Assembly (NCBI RefSeq): GCF_037975245.1
Contig: NC_092564.1
Coordinates: forward strand, 20,315,984 to 20,379,983
DNA length: 64,000 nt
Reading direction: 5' to 3'
Source: Apostichopus japonicus
Taxonomy: Eukaryota; Echinodermata; Holothuroidea; Aspidochirotida; Stichopodidae
Part shown: piece after piece, positions 28,601 through 40,458 of the stretch
Layout: each line of letters begins with the position of its first letter
How positions within the stretch are numbered: position 1 is the first letter of the stretch
Translations under genes and position numbers: made by a program
The notes under the pieces: model-generated
What the model was told of the DNA's origin: nothing
What the model saw: the letters and a program-made list of their open reading frames with translations, nothing else
Database searches by the model: none

Positions 28601-29630
28601 GCTTCAATTTGTGTCATTATCAGCTGCTAAACTTCTGGTTTTTACTTCTTGAATGGGACCTGGTATCTCTCAAGTCGTATTTAACTCTTGATCACCAAGC
28701 TATGGCTGCTTGCGGTGTGACTGTTGAAACTGGCTCATTGTGGTCATGGTTTGACACTGCACTTAAAGGTGAAACCGTGTGACCACGAAATTTGGTTGCA
28801 GTTGGTTTCGAAAATAGGATGAACCTGTGAAGCAATAAAATCTGATAGGCTACATTTGTAGTTTTCTTTGCCCGGATTATTGGTTACGGTTGAACTATGT
28901 TCGTCACATCGTCATTTCTCAAAGTAATTCTGTGACATTCAACTTGTCTGAAGGAAAGGAAAACATCATAATGGAAGGCCAATGCAGAATATATCACAAC
29001 TCATCTGTCAAAGAGAAATGGCGGAGCTTGGCGACTATTTCAAATTAAATTGTCGCGTTCGTTTTAATTTCTAATAAGAGTTCTGTAATGCTTGGCACTG
29101 TCCAAATCGTTGTTTACCTGTATCAGGAAAATATCAGGAAATATCAAGTTCATAAAAGTCGTTGGATTTCAAGGAAGTACTTAATTGATTAAACTCAGTT
29201 TAGATCTTTGCCATGTCAAGACACTACCGTGTCTCGTCCTTGCTTGGTGTTATCTCGGACGAGTCGATCTAGTGAAAGATTTTGACACTGTGAAAGGATT
29301 TCCATTCGATACTGTCCTTGTAACGGTAATCTGACGAGACATTCTGTTTCAAAGGAGAAAATTTGCATGTCATTCCTGTATTATCAGTCTGGTCTTTTTT
29401 TTTAAGACAGTTAAGTGTCATACGCCAAAGCATATAAGCCATTCACCATTAAAGTTACCACTTCAGAATCAACCTTTTTTGCAAATTTGTTATCGTCATG
29501 TTTCTTTCTTCTGTCATAGATTTCGTCCATCCAAACACAAATGTCTTCGAAAGGTGGCTATGAAAGTAATGGAACACATCCAGTGGAGTTAGACAGGACG
29601 GTAGTGGATGTGCAAAGAACAGGTGGGTAG
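22605..29630 (+). CDS. CDC42SE: Cdc42 small effector protein (CDC42SE/SPEC family), three coding exons
   Basis: Joined exons 22605-22661, 28062-28160 and 29520-29630 encode 88 residues, close to the 79-84 of human CDC42SE1/2. Family knowledge: these proteins bind GTP-loaded Cdc42 through a CRIB motif and modulate actin-linked signalling at the plasma membrane, to which N-terminal palmitoylated cysteines attach them. Seen here: start [11 protein letters not shown] with Cys7, Cys10 and Cys11; a basic RKRIDR stretch at residues 20-25; a CRIB motif at residues 28-41 with Ile28, Pro31, Phe34, His36, His39 and Gly41 in the consensus positions; then GSGD and a QMSSKGGY segment also found in the family. 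The ATG has A at -3. Both introns are phase 0 with GTAAG donors and AG acceptors. One oddity is that the TAG stop sits inside a good donor-like sequence (CAG|GTGGGT at 29619-29627), so an alternative spliced C-terminus is possible. The family call is strong; SE1 versus SE2 cannot be decided. Confidence 0.93.
22691..23641. repeat. 16-bp minisatellite in CDC42SE intron 1
   Basis: About 59 tandem copies of a 16-bp unit of the form ATGCTGCATGGTAYMT, with a TACTGCATGGTAY variant interspersed. Units in the middle are nearly identical and those at both edges are degenerate, the usual profile of homogenisation by unequal exchange. The array starts about 29 bases after the exon 1 donor. Because 16 is not a multiple of 3 and the unit lacks stops, several frames on both strands stay open for up to 175 codons; these Tyr/Cys/His-rich readings are artefacts. 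Confidence 0.93.
23642..28061 (+). other. CDC42SE: rest of CDC42SE intron 1
   Basis: Intronic DNA between the minisatellite and exon 2, ending in a pyrimidine-rich tract and GCAG at 28058-28061. It contains a tandem duplication at 25978-26223, a G12 run at 26877-26888 and a C14 run at 27151-27164. I see no further coding exon. Confidence 0.7.
25978..26223. repeat. two-copy tandem duplication, ~123-bp period
   Basis: Two adjacent copies share TTTACATAAT, TTTGTCACTTTGTG, ATGAAACTGTCCTAAAAGG and TTTAGTTCTCAGAACAGTCA in the same order, with TACATAA at 25981 and 26104. Small indels separate the copies, so the duplication is not very recent. Confidence 0.85.
28062..28160 (+). CDS. CDC42SE: CDC42SE coding exon 2 (CRIB exon)
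   Basis: Thirty-three codons between acceptor GCAG (28058-28061) and donor GTAAG (28161). The exon carries the basic RKRIDR stretch and the whole CRIB motif ([19 protein letters not shown]), so Cdc42 binding is encoded by this exon alone. Confidence 0.93.
28161..29519 (+). other. CDC42SE: CDC42SE intron 2
   Basis: A 1,359-bp intron with donor GTAAG and acceptor CATAG. Nothing else recognisable is seen in it. Confidence 0.8.
29520..29630 (+). CDS. CDC42SE: CDC42SE coding exon 3 and stop
   Basis: Thirty-six codons plus TAG. It begins [16 protein letters not shown], closely matching the SSIQNQMQSKGGY-type segment of vertebrate CDC42SE2, and ends in [14 protein letters not shown], which replaces the shorter vertebrate tail. 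The last codons overlap a donor-like CAG|GTGGGT, so read-through splicing at 29621/29622 cannot be excluded. Confidence 0.88.
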   Translation: MSSIQTQMSSKGGYESNGTHPVELDRTVVDVQRTGG

Positions 29631-30063
29631 GCTATGAAAGCCTGTTGAGATAGTGTTGTAGCCTATTAGTACTTGGTCAGTTTGCATTGTGTAGGAGAAG
29701 TGGAATTCAGAAAACCATTGTCACAGATCTTTATACTTTGTTTACATTGCAAACTGACTAGGTTCTTCCTGCCAGGCTTTCACTTTGAAGAATATTCCAC
29801 AACGGGTGACTCTACATGAACAAAGGAATTTTCTCGATGCTTACAGTTTACTGCAAAAATATTAAATTCCAAAATGACTACTTTCTTTCGAACAGTCAAA
29901 CTGTAGCTGGGATGCATGTAGCATGTCAGGACTGTGCACAGTCAACATAGACAAAAGTAGCAGACGACAGGATTCCCTGTTCCTTAGCAACGCAAGTCTC
30001 CTTGGCCTTGTCTGCACATAGAAGGCTTGTAACATGATACAAGCGACTACCACACTCATGCTA
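29631..30063 (+). other. CDC42SE: putative CDC42SE 3' UTR and downstream flank
   Basis: No gene is seen. An ATTAAA variant poly(A) signal lies at 29861-29866. The first canonical AATAAA downstream of the stop codon is at 30526-30531, inside the inserted transposon, so the element may supply an alternative transcript end. Confidence 0.4.
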
Positions 30064-30065
30064 TA

Positions 30066-33000
30066 CAGTGGTGTTCCGTCGAGGTTGACACGACCGTCCG
30101 GACGCGACGTTTTCAGACGTTTCCAGACACTTTAGGACACTTTAGGACGTTTTCTGACACCTCCGGACGGTCGGACGCTTTTGTACATTTTACTCCAACA
30201 TTATCCACTTTTAATCCGGACGGAACATGCGGTTTACTGTCTACTTTTTCACACTAGATTAAATCGATCTTCTCAGTTTGTTACAATAGAAGTTACAATG
30301 GTGATATGTCCGATTCTGTCCGATAATCCGGACGTTTTTAGCCCGACTCAAAGTAACAAAACAGTAAAGATTACAGAGGCAAGAACCCTTTCATTTCAGA
30401 AAAGCGTCATGTGTCCGATAATCCGGACGCTTAAAGCTAAACTATGTTTCTATTCAAAAGCGATTTTAGAGGCAGTTCTATTATCAGCCCGCAAAACGTC
30501 TGAAACCGTCCGATAATCCGGACGGAATAAACTTTCAGTACTGGGTAGTATTTCTGCTACAAACAAAGTCAAAGGTGATACAAGTTTGAACACAAAATAA
30601 CTGCGAAGAAATATATTGAAGTAACGTCATGTTTTGACAAAAGCATGCAATGTACAACAACTATTTACTAACCTTTTGAAACAAAAATTCAAGCAGGATG
30701 ACTGGGGAACAGTAACACGAAATAAGAGAAATGACGAAATATTGATGATAATGCCCATCGGTGCTGGGCGACAACCAACCATTCCCACTGTGTCTTATGC
30801 TGGTTCTGAGTTGCTTCCGTTCAACAAAAATATCGTTTTACCTAGGCTCAAAACGTCGGCCAAAACATTTTCAAAACAACGGTACACATGAAGTAATCAA
30901 ATAAATCCCAGACTGAATAACGAATATAAATACACTACAGCATCGTTACTTTATTGTTTACCTCCTCCTGCCGACACAACCGAAAATGTTTAATGTTTAA
31001 TATGTAGCACGGAGATACGTATTGAACCTTTTTTTAAATAATTTCAATGATGTAACATGTCACCCCCGTACTGTAGCTCCTTCAAAGTTGCTAAGCTTTT
31101 TATTGATAACGCCGAACGTACCCCCATTACCAGACACACAAGGCGCCACGAAATGTAACACTGTTTAAAAAGTCGGAAACATCTGAAAGTACAAGTAATA
31201 TGCAAATATTACGAACGTTTTACCCCTACGGTGTATTTTTTCTCACCGTTCAATCGTCCGGTTATTTTCCCTTTTTTTCTTCAATGGTTATCGAAGTATT
31301 TTTTTTTTGACGATGAGGAAATGTTATTCGCAAAATTTGAACATTTTGAGAAACAAACCCCAGGGCGTAAAATCTCGCGCACATACTTTTACTTCCAGGA
31401 ATCCAGGGTAAAGCACGTTGCAGCAAAGGTTTAGCTCACACGCGCTAAGCAAGGTACCTGGGAGACTGCTTGGGCCACCCCTCCTCTCTTACGACACGGG
31501 TTAATATAGTGTTGCACGTTTTCTTGGCAGTTTGCCAGGATTTTAACAACTCCTTGTTAGGTCAGAATAGAATGCAAATGAACAGGTGTCAGGCTTGTGA
31601 GCAGAAACCAGGACATGACCTAGATTTCCAGGGTAGTCAATACTTTGTGCGCGCACCTGCAGTTGGGATATTTAGTGATCACGTTTTTTGTACGCATGAC
31701 ATGGGAAAACGAAAACCTCAAATGAAACTTACTGTTGGACTACATGGATTTTACTGTTCTGTATTCGATTACAACTGGTTCTTACAATGTCAAGTTAAAT
31801 GGAGCTGGTAAGCATCTTAGCGCCATTTTAAATTGTGCTCGAACACTTTTGTCATGTCAGTCTGTGGATCCTAAATGTTTTTATTTGGCAAACGGACATT
31901 CAAGAAAAAAGATCATGCAATTGGAAACTGTTTTCCTACATTCGAAGAAGTATAAGTTTTTTACGTAACACCTCTTTTTTTGTTCAAAGTTTTGTTTTAG
32001 CATAGGCCTACTCAAATCAACTGAGGGAGAACAGGATGTTCAATGAAGGTTTGAACAGTCGGAAAATGTCAATAATACAAATTTTCATATGAAAGGTCCG
32101 CCGTTTTGCGGCAAATTCTCTGCTCTTTCTTACATGCACGGTTATAAAAAAATATATAAAAAAAATAACACGCTATATTAGGGCCTTTGTTTTTTAAAAT
32201 ACACTTCCAAAAGAAAAGCATGCACAAACATGGGAAAAAGCAACCCACACCATTCTTCATTCATACTCGACCCTTGGCTACGCGCCTGTCGACGTAAGAT
32301 ATTATATTATCACGTTCGCACATGGATTAAACTAGTAATCCGTACACAAAAAGAAATTGGGAGTTCCCCACCATTCCATGATATTGGAATACAGCAACCC
32401 CTTCAAGTTCAAAAGTTCACAATGAAAAGTTTTTTACTATCAACAAGTCACCACGTGTTTGGAACTTCAGACAATAAGAATGTAACATAGGGGCTACTTA
32501 AATACGGGATTATAAACTACATACATAAGAATAGTACAGATTTATTCATATCGTTAATCGGCTGTTGTTTACTCCAGAAAATAAACTTTCAATACGTACA
32601 ATATCAATCTTTCGTACAAAAAATGTTAAAAATTAAAAAGTGGCGAAATATAACTATAAATGACATCGTGGAACCCCCCGCATTAATAAACGATTTCATT
32701 ACAGCGTCAACTCTCAAGTACCGCAAGCAGTGTGTACCAGTACCCTACCCTAGGCTATTATAATATACAGTCCCGTGCGAAGATGGATTTAAACTGGATA
32801 TGCTCCCTGCGGTTTTGGCTCAAAATTTATTAAATCGTTATAATTATTAAAACAAAGTGAGGTGAAATGCATAAGGGTAAGATTTTGTACATGGGAACCT
32901 TCACAATCATCGTTTGAGGGAAAAATAAATAACGAAAATTTCAGAATAACTTTTAAGTCCCGTAACATGCTGAGCCCAAGTAACGTTCGATATTTGGTGT

Positions 33001-33910
33001 AGCCTAGGTCACGTAGTGCACGTAGGCCTATATTGACCCGCAGATATAGTGGCTGACGGTAAATCGGTAAAAATAGAGTTTAATGTGCTAATTTAATGGT
33101 TCACATATGATGTTTTATTGTCGGACACGTCTTATTTCTTTTCATTTTTCCCTTTCCATCTTTCTTTCTTCCTCCCTCTCCATGTTTGTGCTGTCAGTTG
33201 TTTTATTTTTTTTTCATCTCTGCTCCAAAATTTCCCGCGAGTGACGAAGATTTTTTTTTTTCTCTGCTCCAAAATTTCCCGCGAGTCACTAAAATTTCCC
33301 GGGACCTAGGTTCCCGTGTTACCTCTTTTTTCCTGGCCTGAGTATTTTTCCTAGTAACCTTTAAAATCTCAATTTAGGCACAGAGCTTCGTCCGTCTCTC
33401 GTGTCAAAATGGACGAGACGGTACTGTACCACTTCGCGGGGGAATCGAACTTTGAACTTAGCACTCTTTTAATAATATTTGTTAACAAAAACTGTTGTAT
33501 GTATTTACCGATATTAAATTGTCGTATGACAGGAAAAAATTTTCCTTGGTAGCTGTAAGTCTCAAAATAGTAAATGATAGTGAGTAAATATTTCTGCACA
33601 GAGTTTTTTCAGTGAACTTGTAATCCTTACAGGCTATTGTTATCACGCTGAGGAATGGTCGCGGCCGTGTGACCGCAAATGCTCTAGATAAACACTCCAC
33701 TCTTTTGTTACTATTGGGCTAGTAAACTTTACATCGGACGTTTTCGGACGCTTTTGGCTTTGAATACTGGGTATGACGGTTTTTTTTCTAACCGGACGCT
33801 TGGACGGAACCAGACACTTTCAGACACTTTCAGACGTTTTCCGACGTTTTCGGACGTTTTCGGACGTTTTGAAATCGGACGACTAGGTCAACCTCGACGG
33901 AACACCACTG
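30066..33910. mobile_element. 3,845-bp TIR transposon with TA target duplication (Tc1/mariner-pogo-like ends)
   Basis: The left end begins CAGTGGTGTTCCGTCGAGG and the right end is its exact reverse complement over 24 bp (30066-30089 and 33887-33910). Both ends are bordered by TA (30064-30065 and 33911-33912). CAGT-starting inverted repeats with TA duplications are typical of pogo/Tigger-type Tc1/mariner elements; the assignment rests on ends only. Just inside both ends are clusters of GGACGTTTT and AGACACTTT nonamers. The interior is richer in CpG than its surroundings and shows no transposase-like frame (the longest are 113 and 111 codons, unrecognised), so it is probably non-autonomous. A GTCCGATAATCCGGACG motif recurs at 30318, 30413 and 30508, exactly 95 bp apart. 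A 26-bp segment around CCAAAATTTCCCGCGAG is duplicated 44 bp apart near 33220-33290. Confidence 0.88.
30213..30524. repeat. 95-bp diverged internal repeats of the TIR transposon
   Basis: The 17-bp motif GTCCGATAATCCGGACG is identical at 30318-30334, 30413-30429 and 30508-30524. A shorter relative, AATCCGGACG, is at 30213-30222. The sequences between motifs are alignable but diverged, so the motif is better conserved than its context. That would fit a protein-binding site, which is inference. Confidence 0.75.
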
Positions 33911-33912
33911 TA

Positions 33913-34950
33913 TGGCTCTGACTGTAGTTGTTTGAATTATTAGCAGGTATCCATGCAGATCCAGCTTTTTTTGAGACAGATAAAACCGAAACATCATTTT
34001 CATAAAGAGAAAGTTTGAATGATGTCATTCAGGCAGATAAAGTGTGTCTTCCTTTCAGACCTGTTAGTTCTTGTGAATAAAAATTTCTGAAAATGTTGTA
34101 GGATTTCTACAATTTCTGATTATGGCACCAAAGCCAGGCAGTGATTTTCTTGCAATCGACAACCTTGAAGATGGTAACCTTAGCAACCGACTGAAATTTA
34201 GTGGAAATGTAGGATATATGTGATATTTTGTAAAATGCTCTACTTTTTTATCAAGGCCTTTTGAAAAATGCAAAGTGAATAGGAAAGAAAATGAAAGAGA
34301 AAGTGAAAGACCATGTCAATACAGACAGGAGATATGGTGCAATACCCAATTATGAACTGTTCTTGCAAATATCCTTGTCTGTGCAACAATGGCACCGATT
34401 AGAGAATATTAACAGATTGAATGCAATAATTGCAAGGCAAAAAACATAAAAAATTTATTCTCCGCTGAATAGGACAGAAGATGAAACAGAACGTAAAAGA
34501 CAATGTCAATAGTGGAAAGTGTATCTACACTGAAAAAAAAAAAAACCTCAACTGGTGCTTTAGTCTGTCAAAAGCCATGCCAGGGATGATGGAATAGGAC
34601 ATAAATTTGGCATGGTTTTGCAAAAGCGAAAACATAAATAATAAAATACACTTCTGTGCATCATTTTTTTTAGTTGTGGGAGACAAAACTTTTCTGCCTT
34701 GCAGGAGTAAACGGTCAATCACTCACCAATTTAAAACCTACTATCTAATGGTTTCAAGGCTTGATGTCCTAATTTCAGATAGAGGGCTACACGGGTCATG
34801 TTTGAATATGACCTGGATCAGTCAGGTCCATGCAACAATACACCCAATGAAACATAGAGCTTATAAAAAAAATGATATATAAATATAAGTTAGGAGTACG
34901 AAAGTTGAGAGAATCACTTGTCCCTAGTAAAAGGTTACAAGTATGAGGGT
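33913..34950. other. non-coding spacer
   Basis: AT-rich DNA between the transposon and the 54-bp repeat. The short open frames have no family resemblance. Confidence 0.5.
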
Positions 34951-34955
34951 TGTTC

Positions 34956-35297
34956 ACGTGTGAGAGGTTGCTGTCCAAAACCGAGAATGAGTTCTAATAA
35001 CCGAGAATGAAGATTGTCGTATATATGTGAGAGGTTGCAGTCAATGGGTGATAACCGAGAATGAAGATTGTCGTATATGTGTGAGAGGTTGCGGTCCATG
35101 GCTGATAACCGAGAATGAAGATTGTCGTCTACATGTGAGAGGTTGCGGTCCATGGCTGATAACCGGGATCGAAGATTGTCGTCTACCTGTGAGAGGTTGC
35201 GGTCCATGGCTGATAACCGGGATCGAAGATTGTCGTCTACGTGTGAGAGGTTGCGGTCCATGGTTGATAACTGAGATTGAAGATTGTCGTCAACGTG
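34956..35297 (-). repeat. 54-bp (18-codon) tandem repeat, open in both strands
   Basis: About six units of 54 bp containing AACCGAGAATGAAGATTGTC and GTGAGAGGTTGCGGTCCATG. Since 54 is a multiple of three, the frame is kept. The minus strand from 35333 to 34935 encodes 132 residues with an 18-residue repeat such as MDRNLSHVDDNLRSRLSA, in which Leu, Met and Val recur in an amphipathic pattern. The plus strand encodes a Cys/Trp repeat (RGCGPWLITGIEDCRL). Many differences between units look conservative in the minus reading (His/Gln, Val/Ile, Arg/His). It could be a minisatellite or an exon of an unknown coiled-coil-like protein. I see no splice-site support or homologous family, so I keep it as a repeat. 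Confidence 0.8.
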
Positions 35298-38200
35298 GTG
35301 GAGTTCTGGTATGGATGGCTGCTTGTAATACACCAGAGTTACTGTATGATTATGTGCAGGGTGTGTGAATTGTGAAATGTTGTGGTGATGGTTAGTTGAA
35401 TGCGCTGGTATAAAATCTGAGTACTTGAAAGATGTTCTCTTGGTTTGTTAACTTATCTGTGAAATGTATGACAGTATAGTAAGAATGACACTGCAAGAAT
35501 GATTAACTACGGGACCAGATCCTGGGGTTCCATTCTTCAGGGGGAGGGGAGAGGGGAGTAATGTCTTGACCAGGCTTTAAATTTGTGTTTTGTCTTTGTG
35601 TGTGGTTAGATATCATAGTAGAAGGGAACAAACAGTTATGTTTTGTTTGGTCCTGGGCATATGTCCGATTAGCTGAAATTTACTAATTTTCCCCCTTAAT
35701 GAGAGTAGTATCAAAACAGAAACCAAAACAGAATGCTAATGAGTCTGTCACGGTGGTAAACTAACTTCCTCTCAAATGGAACCGAAAGGAAGTTCAGTTT
35801 ATGTAGTCGTCATTGGCAGACAGAAATCCTTTACATACACTCAATGCTGGATACTGATTCTAATATATATGCACCGCTGTTAACTTCAGAATCTACATAC
35901 TTAAAGCAATACCTTCAAATCAAGCAGACACTTCCAAAATCCATGTTTCGTGTGTAACTTTTTTTGTCTCTGCTCTTTCACATATGTATTCATTTACTGT
36001 AAAATCAATTTTGATGATTACAAAAGGTATGACTCATTAGTTTGAGTTTGACTCTTTGAGTAGCTCTTAATCCTCTTTGATTTTAGTGGGTGGCAAAAAG
36101 TGTCATGGATCAAACAGACATGTCAATGTGTATGTGTGTGCTAGCTATCCAGTGTTAAGGATCCTTGCAATTTAATGATATTTGGCCTCAGGTGCTTTCG
36201 GTTTTACCATGCCATTGTAAGTGTAGATAAACGAGAGAAAGTAATAAAATGAAAACACTTAAGGCCATTTTAGCATTGCTGTGATAAATATGAAAGTAAT
36301 TATATATGATAATAAAATCAGTCATTGATATGTACAGTTGTAATTAAGCAAATTTCCTCTCCAAACCACAGGTATTGAACAATGCACACAACCTCCATTT
36401 TGTCCGTAATTATTAACGATGTTATTTTGAGTATCAGGCAGCAGATAGTTTGAGCTATTATAATTTTCATGTTATATAAGTTTTAATTTTTTGGAGAAAT
36501 TTAGTTACTTTGAGATGATGGTTCAACTGTAGGTGGTAATTTAATTTTCTCTTCTCCTTTCTTTTCTTGTTTCATCAGACACAGAGGAATGATGGGCCCT
36601 TCTTGTTTCTTCAAAATCTTCCATATGTATCCGTTGGATGTATCCAGAATGCTCTCCTTAAGGACAAACATCTTGAGGTCAATACTCAAAGCAGAATGCT
36701 AGAATCAGCATGTGGATCTTCAGACAGCCAAAAAAAAGAAAATTATAAGTAAAAAAAAATGGGAAAACAACGAAAAAGGCCAGAAAAGGCGGTAAGAGAG
36801 AGAGTACCATCTTGAACTGACATTTTACATTTGTGTGTGATGTAAAATAACACCATGGCAACCAACAACACGAAAGCATGGTTACTGATTATACACTGTG
36901 GCTGTTGCGAGGGATACCCTGTCGGTGCAATTGGAGAGAAAATGTACAAATTAAAAAGCAGGAAAAAAAAACATCTTTCCTTAAGAATGCAGATGTTTTA
37001 TATCTTTCTTCTTTTTTTTTCCTTTTTTTTTCAAAGTTGGTCGTTGTCTTTTTTATTCACTCATTTTTTCTTCCTTGGGTTTACAAAGATTTTTTTTTAA
37101 AGTGGTATTTTTCAAGAACTTGCAAATAGAATTTTGTCAGAATTGTCAGGTATTGGATTTCATTGCCCTACATCGGCTCTTTAGCGTGAGTTTCGGTTTT
37201 GACGAAGATTTCAAAAAGTACGTAACAATTCTCCCTGTTTGCATGCAGCCTGTGTTTTCTATGCAGTTTGAGATTTTACTGTATGTAACACACAGCTCCT
37301 GCCTATATGTATAACATAGTACAAACTGCCGGAAATTAGAAGACAAACAGTCACACAGATAGGGAGATGTTATGTTCCTTTTGCTGCCAAGCACCCACAA
37401 CCCTTTTGTGGTAGTTTGTTTGGAACCTCTCGGGGTAGCCTGCAGGATTAAAACAGAAGTCCGTAGTGAATTCAGCACTCGTCAGTATTTTTTCTCATTC
37501 CAAAGATATCACAAGATGGTCTTTAACCTAAAGATGTATTTTAGTTCTATACAAAAGATGACATCATGCAGTGTTTTTGATACCAAGTATTAAGATGACA
37601 AGTCAAGGTATTTAACTCATCAGGAAGTATTTGAAATGAGTCAGTTAAGTTGAAAATCTTTGTCATTGTACTGTCGTATTTGTAGCTAATAGAAGAACTT
37701 TGTCACTAAATAGAGATTTACATTAAGTTGTCAATTACAACAGGAGAAAGTTCTTTGAAATGGAATGTTATGTAGGTGGGGTGCAGGGGGGGGGGGGGTT
37801 GGTGGAGGGAGGAAGGAGGGAAGGTAGAAGGATCAGAGGGGAGTTATTGAATCATGTTGTCTATTTGATAAGGTGGTGTAGTGTAATTTGGAATTTTGGT
37901 AGTAGTGGTGAATGTTTGAGATTTCCAGAGTGTGAATATTTTTCTCCAAATAATAAAACATATTTTTGGCCATTTTGTGCTTATGAGATCAGAGAGTAGA
38001 GCTGAAGGACATGCTAAAAAGCCCAAACTTTATAAGTAGCAAATTACAGAATAAATTAAAAGTAATTTTTTTAAAGAGAAAAAATGTAATCTTTATATGA
38101 CATTTCAAGGGTGAGAATTTGATTGATCCCAATACTACTCATTTGAAAGTGTCCACACAAATTATCTGATCTGTGCTTGATTGCTTGTAGATTAGATCAG

Positions 38201-39880
38201 GTGTGTGTGACTTTGCTGGATTATCCATGAGGTAGCTGACAGGCCTCCAAGGTCAATGCCACCCCCCCCCCCCCCTCCTCTCAATATCTAAGGGCCTGTG
38301 TGAACACTCCCAGAGATATACCAACTTTCTATTTTCAGATTTGGGCTGCAGAATTAAATAAAATTGGGAGAGGGAAGCGTTGGTGTCTGAGAGGGTTTCA
38401 AACTAACACTGATTGTTCACTGGGATGTTGTCTTGTGACTTACAGTATTCTGGCAATACTCTATACTCTCACCAAAGAATTAGATACCATTCTGTCTTGA
38501 AGTTTAACTAGTTTAAAGAAAATCCACCCCCCTAAATCTGCACTGTTTATTCAACAATAAATGTCTGGCTTTAACTTGAATGGGAAAAGACATACTGTAA
38601 CAATCTCATGGTATAAACTCAAGTGACATATCTTTGTGATTATGAAATTTTATCTTACAATTACAACTAGTGGAAAAAACATCTCTAAAGCCCCTTCTTG
38701 CCCAAATATTGTTCCATATTGTTTGATAATAGGATCAGAAAGGAAGAAGTAGAATTATGTCAGGATTGATCTTATCATTCCTAAGACTTTATTCACTTCT
38801 GTGTGAGGTCAAAGGTTGCTTCTCTAGTTGTTGGTTAAAACATTCATCACTATACATGTTGCATTTCTCTGGTGTTGTAGTGAAGAGGGTTGTCCCTGAT
38901 AAACTCTAACTTGACGAGTACAAGGTATCTACAGTGGGTGGGGGTGGGGGGGAAGGCAGGGAGTGTTGAAAATGAAACTGGGGGAAGGAGAAGTACTGTC
39001 ATGGAATTAAAGAACTGTTTGTTGGTTTAAATATATTAATAACTTTCTTAAACCATTCAAAGTCTGAGAAATATTAAAAAACATATTGACTGCATTCAAT
39101 TTGCTATCCATCACATGTAATCTTACAGTTGTCTTATTAAATGACTTTTTAAGAAAAAAATCCCCAAATTTATTCTGTTTACATTTGTGTTATTCTTCAT
39201 AAGTAAAAGTTCAATTGCATTTCTTTCCATCATTTCTTAGAGATACTCTAGAATCTTGCATAATAGTTGTAACTGCTCTAACTGTTTTTGTTTCTGCAAT
39301 TTGAGATATCTATTTTGTACTTTTTGGTTTTTCTTGTCTTTGTTTATTAAGGGTTAGCAATTAAATCTCTGAAAGATTTTCTCTTTACCTCATAAAAGCA
39401 TAACTTTTGTTTTAATTTAAAAAAAATTTTTTTTTATCTGTGCAATTTCATTTGTTTATTTTGTTGTAGTATCTTGAGTTTTGCACTTATGAAATTATCT
39501 TTTTTGGGAATAAAGGCGTCGTTATTTTATATCTTTTCTCGCAAACCTCGAATTAGACTCAAAAAGGGGCAATTTACTTATTGGTGTAAGGCTGTTTAAA
39601 CTTTTCAACCGAAATATGTTCAAAAACATCTCCTTTCCAGCTTTTCGATAAAATATTGCACATATTTAAGGAGTATGGTTCACAGTACTTAAATAGGTTT
39701 TGATTATCACAGTGAAATCAGTCCTGTCTAGGCTGAAGGAACACCCTTAATTCAAGAGGATTGTTATTATTTATTTTATTTCCGTAACAAGATTTATATC
39801 AGTGATGGCAATATCCAGGTGCATTAAGAAACATACAGTACACATTGTTTGGTGTTTTGTAGGTATCTAGGAATTTCCAT
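35298..39880. other. non-coding stretch, no gene seen
   Basis: AT-rich DNA with a G13 run at 37786-37798 and a C14 run at 38262-38275, and T-rich tracts around 37010-37100 and 39415-39440. No exon with a recognisable domain is visible on either strand. Confidence 0.5.
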
Positions 39881-39888
39881 ACTATCAG

Positions 39889-40458
39889 CAGTGGCGTCAC
39901 CAGACTTTTCAGTCTGGGGGGGCACAGGGGGGGCACCAGCATTTGATGGGGGCACTTAGGTGGATACGGATCGCCGTCCTGGGGGAGGGGTCTAAGAGGA
40001 GGGGGTGGCCCACTCCCCTTTGGAAAATTTTCGCATGCGGAGGATGGGCTAGATGCAAAATGGTGCCACATTCGATGCTAAATTCGATCTGAAGATATCT
40101 CCAAAAATTGCTATTTTTGGGGTAATGATTTTAACAAAGCGCAGAATTTTGCAGAGGATATGAACCACATGCTGTCGATATTATGCCTAACCCTATCAAT
40201 AGAACCTATATTTGTTGAATTAATGTGTGCATGACCCCCGACTCCTTTCTTGTCCTTCTCGTTTTCTCCCATTATCCGAAAATACGAATTACTGTGCTTC
40301 TTTGTCCTTATGAAAAACCAACTCAGATGATGGGAGTTGAATATAACAAAATATATTTTTTTTTACCAACCCAAATCTCAGATGGGGGCGCACTCGGGGG
40401 GCACTAGGTTTTCCAGGGGGGCACGTGCCCCCCTGGCCCCCCCTTGGCGACACCACTG
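39889..40458. mobile_element. hAT-type MITE (570 bp) with 8-bp target duplication
   Basis: The left end CAGTGGCGTCACCAG and right end ...CTTGGCGACACCACTG form imperfect terminal inverted repeats. An identical 8-bp direct repeat ACTATCAG flanks the element at 39881-39888 and 40459-40466. Eight-base duplications and CAGTGGCG-like ends are hallmarks of the hAT superfamily. G-rich and C-rich blocks follow the ends. There is no transposase frame, so it is a non-autonomous derivative. Confidence 0.92.

Noticed and set aside
31470-31811. 113-codon frame inside the 3.8-kb transposon as a transposase
   Set aside because: No DDE/D motif spacing, no helix-turn-helix pattern and no recognisable family; too short for a transposase.
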